NCBI RefSeq assembly: GCF_024498075.1
Contig: NZ_JANHOF010000002.1
Coordinates: forward strand, 540,431 to 604,430
Source of the DNA: Paenibacillus mendelii
GTDB lineage: Bacteria > Bacillota > Bacilli > Paenibacillales > Paenibacillaceae
Direction of reading: 5' to 3'
DNA: 64,000 nucleotides
The notes under the pieces were generated by a model that ran no database searches, was not told the DNA's origin, and saw nothing but the letters and a program-made list of their open reading frames with translations. Within the stretch, counting starts at the first letter, position 1; every line of letters starts with the position of its first letter. Shown piece after piece: positions 22,097 through 30,961 of this stretch. A program made the position numbers and the translations under genes.

Positions 22097-24163
22097 TTAT
22101 CCCTCCCCAATTCTGAATATAGCTTCTTTATATACGGTTGTACCGAATGAGAGCATCTGCTGTACGAGGCTGAAGAATAGCAAGCCCAGGAATATGATGA
22201 TACCGATAACGATGAGCGTAAGAACCATGGTGACAATGGTTTTGGTTACACTGTATTGATGGACGGTCAGCATGCCGACGAGCAGCAATCCGAAGAACCA
22301 CAGGAATCCGATGGATTCAAACAGGCGGTAGAAGGAGCCTTCCTGGATCGTAATGATGTTCGACAGCAGAATTAACGGAATTTGCATCAGAATGAGCGGT
22401 ACAAGCGCATAAGCTGTTGCGATGACAATTTCCTTGAACTTGCCTTCCCCGTCCATGAGCGTGGTAAGCGACCAGTTGGCAACACAGTACATAAAGAACG
22501 GGAGCACGATAAACTTGATTTCGTCGATCGTATTCACGCTTTCCGGATCGTTGATGCCCGGGTTGAATATGAATCCTGTATACTGCCGCTTCAATACATA
22601 CAGCAGCGATAAGAGCAGCAGAAGCAGCAGCGCGAACCAGACTCGGCCTTTCTTCTCGAACTTCAGCTCCCAGAATCCGTTGAACGGATGGAAGATGGTG
22701 TACCAGGCCATTCCTACTACCCCTGGCTCGGTTTCTTTCCGCTTGATAAAGATCCTCGCCGCGATGAGCAGAACTGCGGCAGCAAGCACGCCAACCATGA
22801 TTTTGCCGAAGTGCTCCCACATGAATTCCTTCCGGTAACGCTCGAACGCCCGGGAATAGTATTCGCGGTGCATGCCTAACTCGAAGTTTCTCATGGCCTC
22901 GTAATTATGTCCTTGTCTGAGCTCGGCCTTGCCAATACCCAGGTAAGCGATCTCCAGATTGTTATTCAAGCTCAGCACTTCATGCCATTTGGCGACCGAC
23001 ATCTCTTCCTGGCCGGTGTCGTTCATAATGACGGCATCGCGGATCGCGCTTCCATACCGAGTCGGCTCGAAGATGACGAGCTGATTAAGCCCTTTGTCCA
23101 AGACGACCATCTTGTCGCCCAGCATATCGATATCGACCGGCGTCTTGAACGTCCCGACTTGTTCGCCAAGCAGTCCGTATATATACATCAGCTTGCCTTC
23201 CCGGTCGTAGGTGAAAATACGGCCGCGAGTCGTGTCCAGAATGCTATAGATGCCGTTCTGGTCAATCGCGACGCTCGCGATAGCGGATGTTCCCGATCTC
23301 AATCCGCCTGTTCTAAACCGGATATCTCCCTTGGGCGGATGGTAGCCTGTTCGCTTCAGAACATCGCTTCCCGACGGATTAAGACGTTTAACGGGCGCAT
23401 CCGAGAAAGCTTCTCTGGTCGTCGCATAGATGAACCCTTCACCGTCAATATCGACGTTGTTGAATTCGACCGGAATGAACAGCACCATCTTCGAGCGCTG
23501 CTCTTCCGTGCTGACGCGCTTCCAGAACAGATCGACCGCGCTGTATTTGACCTTATTGACACCCATGAACCCCGTAAATTTGCCTCCGGAATCAAACTGC
23601 ATAATTCCGTTGAAGACCCCTTTACCGACCACATACAAGCGCCCGGCTGAATCGCCGACAAGCTTGATCGGTTCATAGACGAAGCCTGTTCCCAGCACAT
23701 CACTCTCCGGAGCTCCGATAATGCGTATTAAATCACCTTCTTTGGACAACTCGACTACCCGCTTATTGCCTGAGTCCGCCACGAACAGATGACCGTTCGA
23801 GTGGACATAGATCCCTTGCGGCGCCGCAAACTTATCTTCTTTCCCACTGTTTGTAAAGGTGCTGATGATCTGTGTCACATTCGCATTCTCGTCCAGACGG
23901 ACGATCCGGCTGTTACCTGTATCTACCACATAGATTTCCTTATCGGCCGTGATATAGATATCTTCCGGAGAATTGAACGGACCGGACGGCAGCTGATCGC
24001 CGACTACCTGCTTTACAGGCAAATACGGAACCGGCGCAGGCTCAGGCTCTCCCCACCAGGAATAATTGTATCCTTCGTACGGAGCGGCATGCGCCGGGAC
24101 TGAGACGCCAACCATGACCAACAAAAGTGGGAAAAGCAGCAGAACTTTTCGAAATCGATTCAC
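22097..24163 (-). CDS. NHL-propeller/Yip1-domain membrane protein
   Basis: 688 residues, GTG start at 24161-24163. Signal peptide 1-26. NHL-type repeats span about 45-375 (GPFNSPEDIYITADKEIYVVDTGNSRIVRL, then FAAPQGIYVHSNGHLFVADSGNKRVVEL). A TPR-like stretch lies near 395-450 (NLEIAYLGIGKAELRQGHNYEAMRNFELG). A membrane segment at about 458-475 and a five-helix Yip1 domain (about 480-685) follow. An external propeller joined to a Yip1 membrane domain could bind glycan at the surface, but no role is known. It lies 4 bp before the DUF5696 gene and 19 bp after the permease. Confidence 0.75.
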   Translation of the reverse strand: MNRFRKVLLLFPLLLVMVGVSVPAHAAPYEGYNYSWWGEPEPAPVPYLPVKQVVGDQLPSGPFNSPEDIYITADKEIYVVDTGNSRIVRLDENANVTQIISTFTNSGKEDKFAAPQGIYVHSNGHLFVADSGNKRVVELSKEGDLIRIIGAPESDVLGTGFVYEPIKLVGDSAGRLYVVGKGVFNGIMQFDSGGKFTGFMGVNKVKYSAVDLFWKRVSTEEQRSKMVLFIPVEFNNVDIDGEGFIYATTREAFSDAPVKRLNPSGSDVLKRTGYHPPKGDIRFRTGGLRSGTSAIASVAIDQNGIYSILDTTRGRIFTYDREGKLMYIYGLLGEQVGTFKTPVDIDMLGDKMVVLDKGLNQLVIFEPTRYGSAIRDAVIMNDTGQEEMSVAKWHEVLSLNNNLEIAYLGIGKAELRQGHNYEAMRNFELGMHREYYSRAFERYRKEFMWEHFGKIMVGVLAAAVLLIAARIFIKRKETEPGVVGMAWYTIFHPFNGFWELKFEKKGRVWFALLLLLLLSLLYVLKRQYTGFIFNPGINDPESVNTIDEIKFIVLPFFMYCVANWSLTTLMDGEGKFKEIVIATAYALVPLILMQIPLILLSNIITIQEGSFYRLFESIGFLWFFGLLLVGMLTVHQYSVTKTIVTMVLTLIVIGIIIFLGLLFFSLVQQMLSFGTTVYKEAIFRIGEG

Positions 24164-24182
24164 CGTGGCTTCCCCTTTCCCC

Positions 24183-25061
24183 TCAATCTTTCATGCCGGA
24201 GGTTGACATGGTTTGGATGACGCTGCTCTGCGACAGAACAAAGATGAGAATCGGAACCGTGAGCATCAGCAGCGTTGCCGCCATAGAAGGACCGGTCCGT
24301 ATAATGCCGCCCTGCAGAATTTGACCTAGTGCGTAGTCGATGGTTTTCAACTGCTCACTGTAGATATACATGGCGCCGGCTGCACCGCCAGCTCCCCATA
24401 GTCCTTGAAACGAGAAGATAATGAGCGTCAGCCATGCAGGCTTGACCACTGGCATGACGATCGTCCAGAAGATGCGGAATTCGCCGCATCCGTCTATTTC
24501 AGCGGCCTCGAGAAGCGCGTCTGGAATCTGCTCCATATATTGCTTCATTAGATAGAGTCCAAGCGAGGAGCCGATAGCCGGAATGATGACCGCCCAATGC
24601 GTGTCAAGAAACCCGAGCCAGGACAGCGTCATATAGTTCGTAATTTGCGTTACCGTCGCGGAGAACATGAGCGACATCACGACGATCGTAAAGAGGATGG
24701 CCTTCCCCGGAAAATGACGCTTGGCAAGCGGATAGGCCGCCATCGAGGCGATGATAACATGACCCGCTGTGCCAACGATAGCGATAAAGAAGGTGTTGAA
24801 TACATATCGCGTAACCGGAACCCATGAACCGGACAGCAGATGGTACAGATCGAAGAAATTGTTCATCGTCGGGTTCTGGACGAAGAAATCCGGCGGGAAT
24901 TTTAAGATTTCATTAATCGGCTTAAACGCATTGCTGATGACGAAGACCAGCGGCATCGCCATAAAGTATCCGACGAGGGCCAGCAGCGCGAACAGCACGA
25001 CATCGCCTTTCCAGGATCGGCTTACTCTCTTCTTGGGCAGACTGATTCGAATCACGGTCAT
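24183..25061 (-). CDS. Carbohydrate ABC transporter permease (MalG type)
   Basis: 292 residues, six membrane segments, EAA loop LEAAEIDGCGEFRIFWTIVMPVVKPAW. Its ATG overlaps the stop of the preceding permease (ATGA at 25058-25061), so the two are translationally coupled. Second member of the first permease pair of the locus. Confidence 0.9.
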   Translation of the reverse strand: MTVIRISLPKKRVSRSWKGDVVLFALLALVGYFMAMPLVFVISNAFKPINEILKFPPDFFVQNPTMNNFFDLYHLLSGSWVPVTRYVFNTFFIAIVGTAGHVIIASMAAYPLAKRHFPGKAILFTIVVMSLMFSATVTQITNYMTLSWLGFLDTHWAVIIPAIGSSLGLYLMKQYMEQIPDALLEAAEIDGCGEFRIFWTIVMPVVKPAWLTLIIFSFQGLWGAGGAAGAMYIYSEQLKTIDYALGQILQGGIIRTGPSMAATLLMLTVPILIFVLSQSSVIQTMSTSGMKD

Positions 25062-26011
25062 TCACCGACCTTCGCAAGCAGTTTTCGGACGATTAGATTG
25101 GACCCCAGCATCATCGCGAACAATACGGTCGCAATTGCCGAAGCATAGCCCATCTCGAAGCGAATGGAGCCATAGTCCATCAAGTGCGTGACGATCGTAT
25201 GGCCCGCATACTTCACGCTTGGGAACCCGGCTAAGGCTGTAGCCACTTCCGCAACGGCAAAGGAAGCCGTAATCTGTATGACCGCTCCGAACATGAGCAT
25301 CGGTCTCATGGAAGGCAGCGTAATGAACCAAAGCTCCTGCCAGCGGTTGCGGATGCCATCGATAGCTCCGGCCTCCAGCAATGTCTTATCCATGCTTTGC
25401 AGCCCTGCAATAAAAGCGAGGAAGCTGGTACCCAAGCTAAGCCAGAGCTGAACGATGATGATGATCGGCATAATATATTTTGGCGTCTTAAGCCACAGGA
25501 TAGGCTCCATGATCAGATGCCACTTCAATAGGAACGCATTGATGTATCCGTAAGAATCGCTGCTGAACAATAGTGTCCAGACGATGAACGCGCTGCCTGA
25601 CAAGGCGGGCGCATAGAACACCAGGGTCGCAATCGCCCTTAGCTTGGGTGGAAATTCATTGATGACCCACGCCAGTACGAAGCATGCGATATAACTAACG
25701 GGACCGGTGATGGCGGCGAATATGAGCGTGTTCTTAAGCGCAATTAAGAAGACGTCGTCGCGTACGAACAATTGCGCATAATTCCGCCATCCAACCCATT
25801 TCGGAAATTCCAGCATATTAAAGTTCGTAAAGCTGACAAGAAGCGATAAACAGACGGGAAGAACGGTAAACGCGAAGAATATGAGGAAGTATGGCGCAAT
25901 CATCGCATAGATGACTTTTTTCCGCTTCATTTCCTTCAACGTGAGATTCATCTTCAGCCTCGGCTTACCGCTCCCAAGCGCTGTTCGTGTTTTTCTGACA
26001 AGCTGTATCAT
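25058..26011 (-). CDS. Sugar ABC transporter permease (MalF type)
   Basis: 317 residues with a basic N-terminus (about 1-35) and six membrane segments. The EAA loop reads LEAGAIDGIRNRWQELWFITLPSMRPML. AGAGGAGGG before the ATG. It lies 14 bp after the large solute-binding protein gene and forms a pair with the next permease. Confidence 0.9.
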   Translation of the reverse strand: MIQLVRKTRTALGSGKPRLKMNLTLKEMKRKKVIYAMIAPYFLIFFAFTVLPVCLSLLVSFTNFNMLEFPKWVGWRNYAQLFVRDDVFLIALKNTLIFAAITGPVSYIACFVLAWVINEFPPKLRAIATLVFYAPALSGSAFIVWTLLFSSDSYGYINAFLLKWHLIMEPILWLKTPKYIMPIIIIVQLWLSLGTSFLAFIAGLQSMDKTLLEAGAIDGIRNRWQELWFITLPSMRPMLMFGAVIQITASFAVAEVATALAGFPSVKYAGHTIVTHLMDYGSIRFEMGYASAIATVLFAMMLGSNLIVRKLLAKVGE

Positions 26012-26025
26012 GCGGACCCTCCTCT

Positions 26026-28917
26026 CTACTCCGTTGGTAAACCGAACTCCTGCCGTTTAATCGTAATTTCCTGATTAATGGTCCGAACGTAATTTTCTAA
26101 TGTCTCGCGAGGCTCTGTACCATCGGTGTAAACCTCGTAGAACGCGTTGTTCAGATGGCGGTCAAGCGAATACCCGCCCGGAACAGCCGGTCGTCCGACG
26201 ACCCATTCCAGCTCGCCCGTCAGTTGATTCAGCTCTCTTGCAGACCAAGGCAGCTGCCCAAGCGCATCCAGATTCGCCGCTGCATAGCGGGCTGACTCCC
26301 CGAGAATCGCTTCCATCTCACGTCCGAACGTCACCTGCGCCTCGGCATCTGTCCACCACTTCATAAACTCCCAGCCAGCTTCCTTATTCTTCGCATTCTT
26401 GAACATGACGGTACCGGTCGAGGTGCTTAACGTCTCATGATGAACCGTGCCATCGGCAGCGCGCGTACCCGGAAGCGCCACGAAGTTCCATTGGCCTCTA
26501 ATCTCGGGGGCGAATACTGTCAGGAAGTTGAAGGTTGTATAATCCGCGATGCCAAGAGGCATCTCGCCTGTACGGAAGCGGTTTATGAAATCGAATTCGA
26601 TCGGTAGCTTGTAGTTGGTGTACAGCTCCGTCCACTTCTGGAACGTATTGATCCCAATATCGGAATCCAAGTCGGTAGCAATGCCGTCTTCTTTGTAGTA
26701 CTGCCCCTTGTTCTGATAGAGCATGGTCTCGAAGACGATGTTAGTCGGCAGTGCAAGATCCATGTTATGCTTCTGGAGCTCAGGGATGATCTTGTACATA
26801 TCGTCCCAGGTTTGCGGAACCTCGAGCTTTAATTCGTCCAAAATATCCTTCCGGTAGAACAGCATAGGGAAGGTCTGCGTTTCAGGGACCGCGAAGACAC
26901 CATCCTTGTAATTGAAGCTCGTAAAGGCGCTGTCCTTGAACCGGTTCTTGACGGAATCGAAATCCTTGAATTCCGTTAAATCCTGCAGGGCGTTACGCAT
27001 GGCGAAGTTAATGACATCCCCTTGGGTTAAGGCGATGTCCGGCCCCTTCCCAGCCAGTGTGGCCGGCAGGACGACAGCCGCATTAACGAGCTGCAGATTG
27101 ACCGTAATACCCGTTTGCGGTGTAAAGGAATTATCGATCATCGACCGGAGCAGCTGAGCTTGGTCCCGTCCTGCAGCAATCCATACCGTAACTTCCTTCT
27201 TGCCATCTTTCTTGCTGCTGCTAACCGAGTTGTAATTCTCCGAGAATGATTTGGCAAAGGACATCACCTCGTGCACGGACTTGCGAACAAATCCGGTGCT
27301 GACAGGCGGTGTCTTGATATCCGGAGATTTGAAATATAAATAATCGATTTCCAATGGCTGTTGATTGACGGTAAGCAGCCATGTCCCCAGCGCGGTAACG
27401 TTGTCTTTGAAGTTCTTCAGCCTCGTTGCCAGCGTCTCGGGTCTGCTGCCCAAATCGTCAAGCTGATAGGAAGTCGTCCGTAGAATCGTGGTGCTGTCGC
27501 TTGTTCCACCGACCATTTCGTCCATTCGGTCGGCCGCTTTCTCCAGAATTTCACTCTGCTTCTGGAAGACGGATTGAAGCTCCGGAATCTTCTTCACGAG
27601 CTCATAGTCGCGGAACGGATCCGGTACGGTTGACGTAATCATGATTATTTTGAGATACAGGGCATTCAGCTGTTGAATGCTGGAGCGGACCGTACGAATA
27701 ATTTCGGTCAACTCGCCCATGCTGAGCTCGAGCTTGATTTGATGCTTGCCTTCGGTTAAATAAAATAAATATGGTTTTCCGTCTTCGCCGGGAGTGCCGA
27801 TCTGCCAGGCACCGTCATAGTTGAATGGAATCGCTTCGGCCTCTTTGAACGGGATATTGCCGTCAATGGTAAGCTTCCGGACGACATTGACGCCCCGGAC
27901 CGTATTCTGCTTATACCGAAGACCAAATTCATAGAGACCGTCCTTGGGAACCTCGATGTCCCACGCGATCCACTGGCCGGGAATTTTCCAATTCACCCCG
28001 CCGATCGTATTCATCCGTATCTTAGACACATGATAGGGCTCCGTACCTGGGCTTGATCGGTCGTTAAGGGGGTACAGCGAAGGATTCGATTTCAAGGATG
28101 CGCTTTCGCCTTGAAATTTGATGAATTGTCCCTTTGTGATATCGTAGCCTTGGTCCTCATAGGATTTGGCCACAGTCTTATAATCGGGGATCGTCTCTTC
28201 TTGATACAGCTTCAACGAGTCAATAACCATAGGTTCTCTAAGCGAGCTTAGTGTGATACGATGCTGCCCTTTCGATAGATAGAAAGAGAACGGCTCCTTG
28301 TAATAGCCTTCCGCATCCCGAAATATCGCTTCCTGCCATTGCGGGCTTTCGACCTGTCTGGGGCGCAGCTCATTCCCGTTCAGATCCGACTCTATCTTAG
28401 GAAGCTCATTGCGCCATACCCGGGAGAATAGGAGCCTGGTCGCCTCATCGAATGGAGCGATTCCATCAATGAGCAGTTCGCGCTCGATCGGCGAGCTGTT
28501 GCCGGCTACGGGATAATAGCGTAAACCCATATGATATAAGCCATCCTCAGGCACCTGAACATCCCAGTGAATAGCGCCGGTGTCTTCCGTGCTGATCACA
28601 GGAGTCGAGGAACCTTCATAGGAGTCTATTATAGTCGCATTCATTCCGTCAGCAGCTGCGAAGGTTTCCGCTTCGATGACCTGCGTAACGGAGGGCCGTC
28701 CTTTATCCGCGTATTGTGCTATGTACGATTCGTACCGATTGCCAGCCGAGGTTTGAATGGCCTCAGGGTCCGCCGTAAGATCGAGCCCTCCCTTGACGGG
28801 TTCCAGAACACTGCCTGACGATTGATTCACAGGAACAACGGTGACGATTATGATGACTATGACCAGGGCCAGCAGGGCAGTAGCAATCGCCTTAGTTTTC
28901 CTAGTTACCTTCCGCAT
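26026..28917 (-). CDS. Membrane-anchored solute-binding protein with two CBM-like modules
   Basis: 963 residues. The N-terminal hydrophobic stretch (about 10-32) has no lipobox Cys, so it is probably a signal anchor. Two CBM6/35-like beta-sandwich modules follow. The first, near 58-245, opens with VIEAETF and has WDVQVPEDGLYHMGLRYYP. The second, near 262-400, has WIAWDIEVPKDGLYEFGLRYKQN. A helical linker comes next, then a family-1 extracellular solute-binding domain at about 575-963 (VTVWIAAGRDQAQ, FAVPETQTFPMLFYRKDIL, GTVMFKNAKNKEAGWEFMKWW). This is about twice the usual length. It is likely a surface glycan-capturing receptor for the neighbouring permeases. Confidence 0.82.
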   Translation of the reverse strand: MRKVTRKTKAIATALLALVIVIIIVTVVPVNQSSGSVLEPVKGGLDLTADPEAIQTSAGNRYESYIAQYADKGRPSVTQVIEAETFAAADGMNATIIDSYEGSSTPVISTEDTGAIHWDVQVPEDGLYHMGLRYYPVAGNSSPIERELLIDGIAPFDEATRLLFSRVWRNELPKIESDLNGNELRPRQVESPQWQEAIFRDAEGYYKEPFSFYLSKGQHRITLSSLREPMVIDSLKLYQEETIPDYKTVAKSYEDQGYDITKGQFIKFQGESASLKSNPSLYPLNDRSSPGTEPYHVSKIRMNTIGGVNWKIPGQWIAWDIEVPKDGLYEFGLRYKQNTVRGVNVVRKLTIDGNIPFKEAEAIPFNYDGAWQIGTPGEDGKPYLFYLTEGKHQIKLELSMGELTEIIRTVRSSIQQLNALYLKIIMITSTVPDPFRDYELVKKIPELQSVFQKQSEILEKAADRMDEMVGGTSDSTTILRTTSYQLDDLGSRPETLATRLKNFKDNVTALGTWLLTVNQQPLEIDYLYFKSPDIKTPPVSTGFVRKSVHEVMSFAKSFSENYNSVSSSKKDGKKEVTVWIAAGRDQAQLLRSMIDNSFTPQTGITVNLQLVNAAVVLPATLAGKGPDIALTQGDVINFAMRNALQDLTEFKDFDSVKNRFKDSAFTSFNYKDGVFAVPETQTFPMLFYRKDILDELKLEVPQTWDDMYKIIPELQKHNMDLALPTNIVFETMLYQNKGQYYKEDGIATDLDSDIGINTFQKWTELYTNYKLPIEFDFINRFRTGEMPLGIADYTTFNFLTVFAPEIRGQWNFVALPGTRAADGTVHHETLSTSTGTVMFKNAKNKEAGWEFMKWWTDAEAQVTFGREMEAILGESARYAAANLDALGQLPWSARELNQLTGELEWVVGRPAVPGGYSLDRHLNNAFYEVYTDGTEPRETLENYVRTINQEITIKRQEFGLPTE

Positions 28918-28962
28918 GCGAAACCCTCATTCCTCTTCAAATGGTAATCCATATAAAAGGAC

Positions 28963-28984
28963 GGGAATCCCGAGAGGGATTCCC
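28963..28984 (-). terminator. Hairpin between the two solute-binding protein genes
   Basis: GGGAATCCC/GGGATTCCC with a GAGA loop, 25 bp after the stop of the first gene and followed by CCTTTTATAT on the minus strand. It is probably a partial terminator or RNA-stabilising stem that keeps the first binding protein more abundant. Confidence 0.7.
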
Positions 28985-29009
28985 ATTTTCACCTGTTATG
29001 AGTGCTGCT

Positions 29010-30425
29010 TTATTTCGCCGCCGGCGTCGGTGCTTCCTTAATGGTGTTAAGCTGAGCATCGATCGCGGCTTGCGCCTTCAGCTTATTCCGCTCCATTACG
29101 GTTTCAGGCGACTCGCCGCGATTCGCGATGGAGTAAGCCGTATCACCGAGTGCACCGTCAACAGGAAGGAAGATCGGCTGTGAATATTTCACGATTTCCA
29201 GCATGGCTTCAATGTCTTTCTCGTCTGCCAGCAGCTGCTTCTCCGCTTCTTCACGCAGCTTCGGCTGTACACGGTCCCATGTTTGGATGTAATCCCAAAT
29301 GTACGCTTTTTCTTCGGCTCTCTTGACGTTAGCCGGGATATAGTTCTGAACATAGTTCTCAATGCTTCCTTGCCATACGGTTGCTTTAGGACCTTTAGGA
29401 AAGAATACGAAGCCTTGCTCATCCGTCATGGTTGTGCGTGTCGCACCTTCCCACACCTCGCCGGTTACCATAGCCGCTTTACCTGCAGCGAACACGGTTT
29501 GGGAATCATTGTAATCGTCGAAGTTCTCGTTCTTGCTCGGCTTCACGACCTTATGAACATTGTACAGGTCACTGTAGTAGTGAAGCGCTTCCAGCAGGTT
29601 TGGATTGTCGTAGGCAAACACGCTCTTTCCGTCCTTCTGCTCGATGAAAGCGGCATCATTGGAGTGAATGAGAATCCGGACCAAGTTCGGCGCCGTATTG
29701 GTTACGCCCCATTGATCGATTACGCCGTCGCCGTCCGTATCCTTCGTCGCCTTCTTCGCGATATCAAGGAAGGTTTCCCAGTTCCAATTGTCCTGTGCCA
29801 CCAGATCATGCGGATCCGGCAAGCCTTCACGCTCGAACAACGTTTTGTTATAATAAATACCCGATGCATTGCTGATGCTCGTCGTGAAGCCGTACATCTT
29901 GCCGTTGACCATGCCGTGCTTCTTCATGCCTGCAGGCCACTTCGGATCCTCGAAGTCGAAGAAATCATCAACCGGCATGAATAGACCTTGATTAATGGCC
30001 GGAATGGCAAAGTACAGATCAAGCGGTACGATGTCCGCTACGGATTCGCCGGAAAGCGCTGCGTTGGTTACCATGTTGATGCTTTCGCCCCAAGGCACCT
30101 TTTCGTAGACGATCTTCACGTTGAATTTCTCTTCTGCTTCTTTCCACTTCGCAAGCTCTAGAGCGCCTTCAGGCGTCTCTTCGGACGGACCATCAACCCA
30201 GTTAATAATTTTGAGCGTTTCCCCGTTCATGTCGATCTGCCGTTCCTGTACGACAGGAGGCTCTTCTTCCTTGACCGGCTCATTAGTCTGATTGCCTTGG
30301 TTATTTCCTTTGGTTTCGTTCGTGCCGTTGTTTGTCTTACCTGAATTGTTAGAGTTGCCACATGCAGCTACAAAAATGAGTGTAAACGCAAACAAAATGG
30401 TGATGACCAGTTTCATTCTCGGCAT
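29010..30425 (-). CDS. Extracellular solute-binding lipoprotein (sugar type)
   Basis: 471 residues. Signal peptide with lipobox VAAC at about 18-21, then an N/G/T/E-rich linker to about residue 60. The family-1 solute-binding fold runs from LKIINWVDGPSEE to the end. A calcium-loop-like DTDGDGVIDQWG lies near residue 240. ATG after GGGGAGGG by nine bases. It is the first gene of the long glycan-uptake run and supplies a second, conventional receptor besides the CBM-carrying one. Confidence 0.9.
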   Translation of the reverse strand: MPRMKLVITILFAFTLIFVAACGNSNNSGKTNNGTNETKGNNQGNQTNEPVKEEEPPVVQERQIDMNGETLKIINWVDGPSEETPEGALELAKWKEAEEKFNVKIVYEKVPWGESINMVTNAALSGESVADIVPLDLYFAIPAINQGLFMPVDDFFDFEDPKWPAGMKKHGMVNGKMYGFTTSISNASGIYYNKTLFEREGLPDPHDLVAQDNWNWETFLDIAKKATKDTDGDGVIDQWGVTNTAPNLVRILIHSNDAAFIEQKDGKSVFAYDNPNLLEALHYYSDLYNVHKVVKPSKNENFDDYNDSQTVFAAGKAAMVTGEVWEGATRTTMTDEQGFVFFPKGPKATVWQGSIENYVQNYIPANVKRAEEKAYIWDYIQTWDRVQPKLREEAEKQLLADEKDIEAMLEIVKYSQPIFLPVDGALGDTAYSIANRGESPETVMERNKLKAQAAIDAQLNTIKEAPTPAAK

Positions 30426-30900
30426 ACTTTTTAACCCTCCCCATTAATGTGCAAGCTTAAGCTTTCTGTTCCTTCAAACAAACACGCCCGACTTTCTAGT
30501 CATCATCCCTCCTAATATTAGTATTCGAAGCATAAATGGGTGCTGCTGGAAGTATTCATAACTATGGTCATTCTCTCATAATTCCATAAATTCAATATAT
30601 CACCGTTGGAGGAATCATTCAATATTAATTATTATAATAAAAAAAAATTCTTTTTTTAAACACAGCAGCGACCCGCGACAAGCAGCTGCAAACCAATAAA
30701 GCATTTTAAGCAGCGCCCGCTTCCGCTGATAGTACATATGTATTTCACAATCTGATCCTAGCATATAGTGAAAGAATATTCCACTATTTTCTTGTAAATA
30801 AAAACAAAATACCTTTACGACTAGGTTTTACTCCGCCGTCTATCATTTCTATCGATCTCGAACAGGCTTAACAAGACTCTCTCATTGAAGTATCTCTACA
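30426..30900. other. Intergenic region upstream of the glycan operon
   Basis: About 475 bp with no convincing gene. It holds the promoter candidate at 30594-30622, then a long leader with an AGGAGGG at the edge of a ten-codon frame (too short to judge). An AT-rich stretch near 30630-30660 precedes it. No clear catabolite-response element, T-box or riboswitch was found. No regulator gene lies beside the operon. Confidence 0.5.
30594..30622 (-). promoter_or_regulatory. Promoter candidate of the glycan operon
   Basis: Minus-strand -35 TTGAAT (30617-30622) and -10 TATATT (30594-30599) with a 17-bp spacer, about 165 bp before the first gene. It is close to the sigma-A consensus; no other promoter of similar quality was seen in the gap. 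Confidence 0.5.
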
Positions 30901-30950
30901 AAATAGAGAAGAGCCGGACATGGACTCCATGTTCGGCTCTTCTCTATTTA
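30901..30950. terminator. Long bidirectional hairpin after the MFS gene
   Basis: AAATAGAGAAGAGCCG and its complement, with an inner ACATGGA/TCCATGT, form a 24-bp stem with one G-T pair. It lies 11 bp after the stop of the minus-strand gene. Confidence 0.8.
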
Positions 30951-30961
30951 GTCTACGATCT

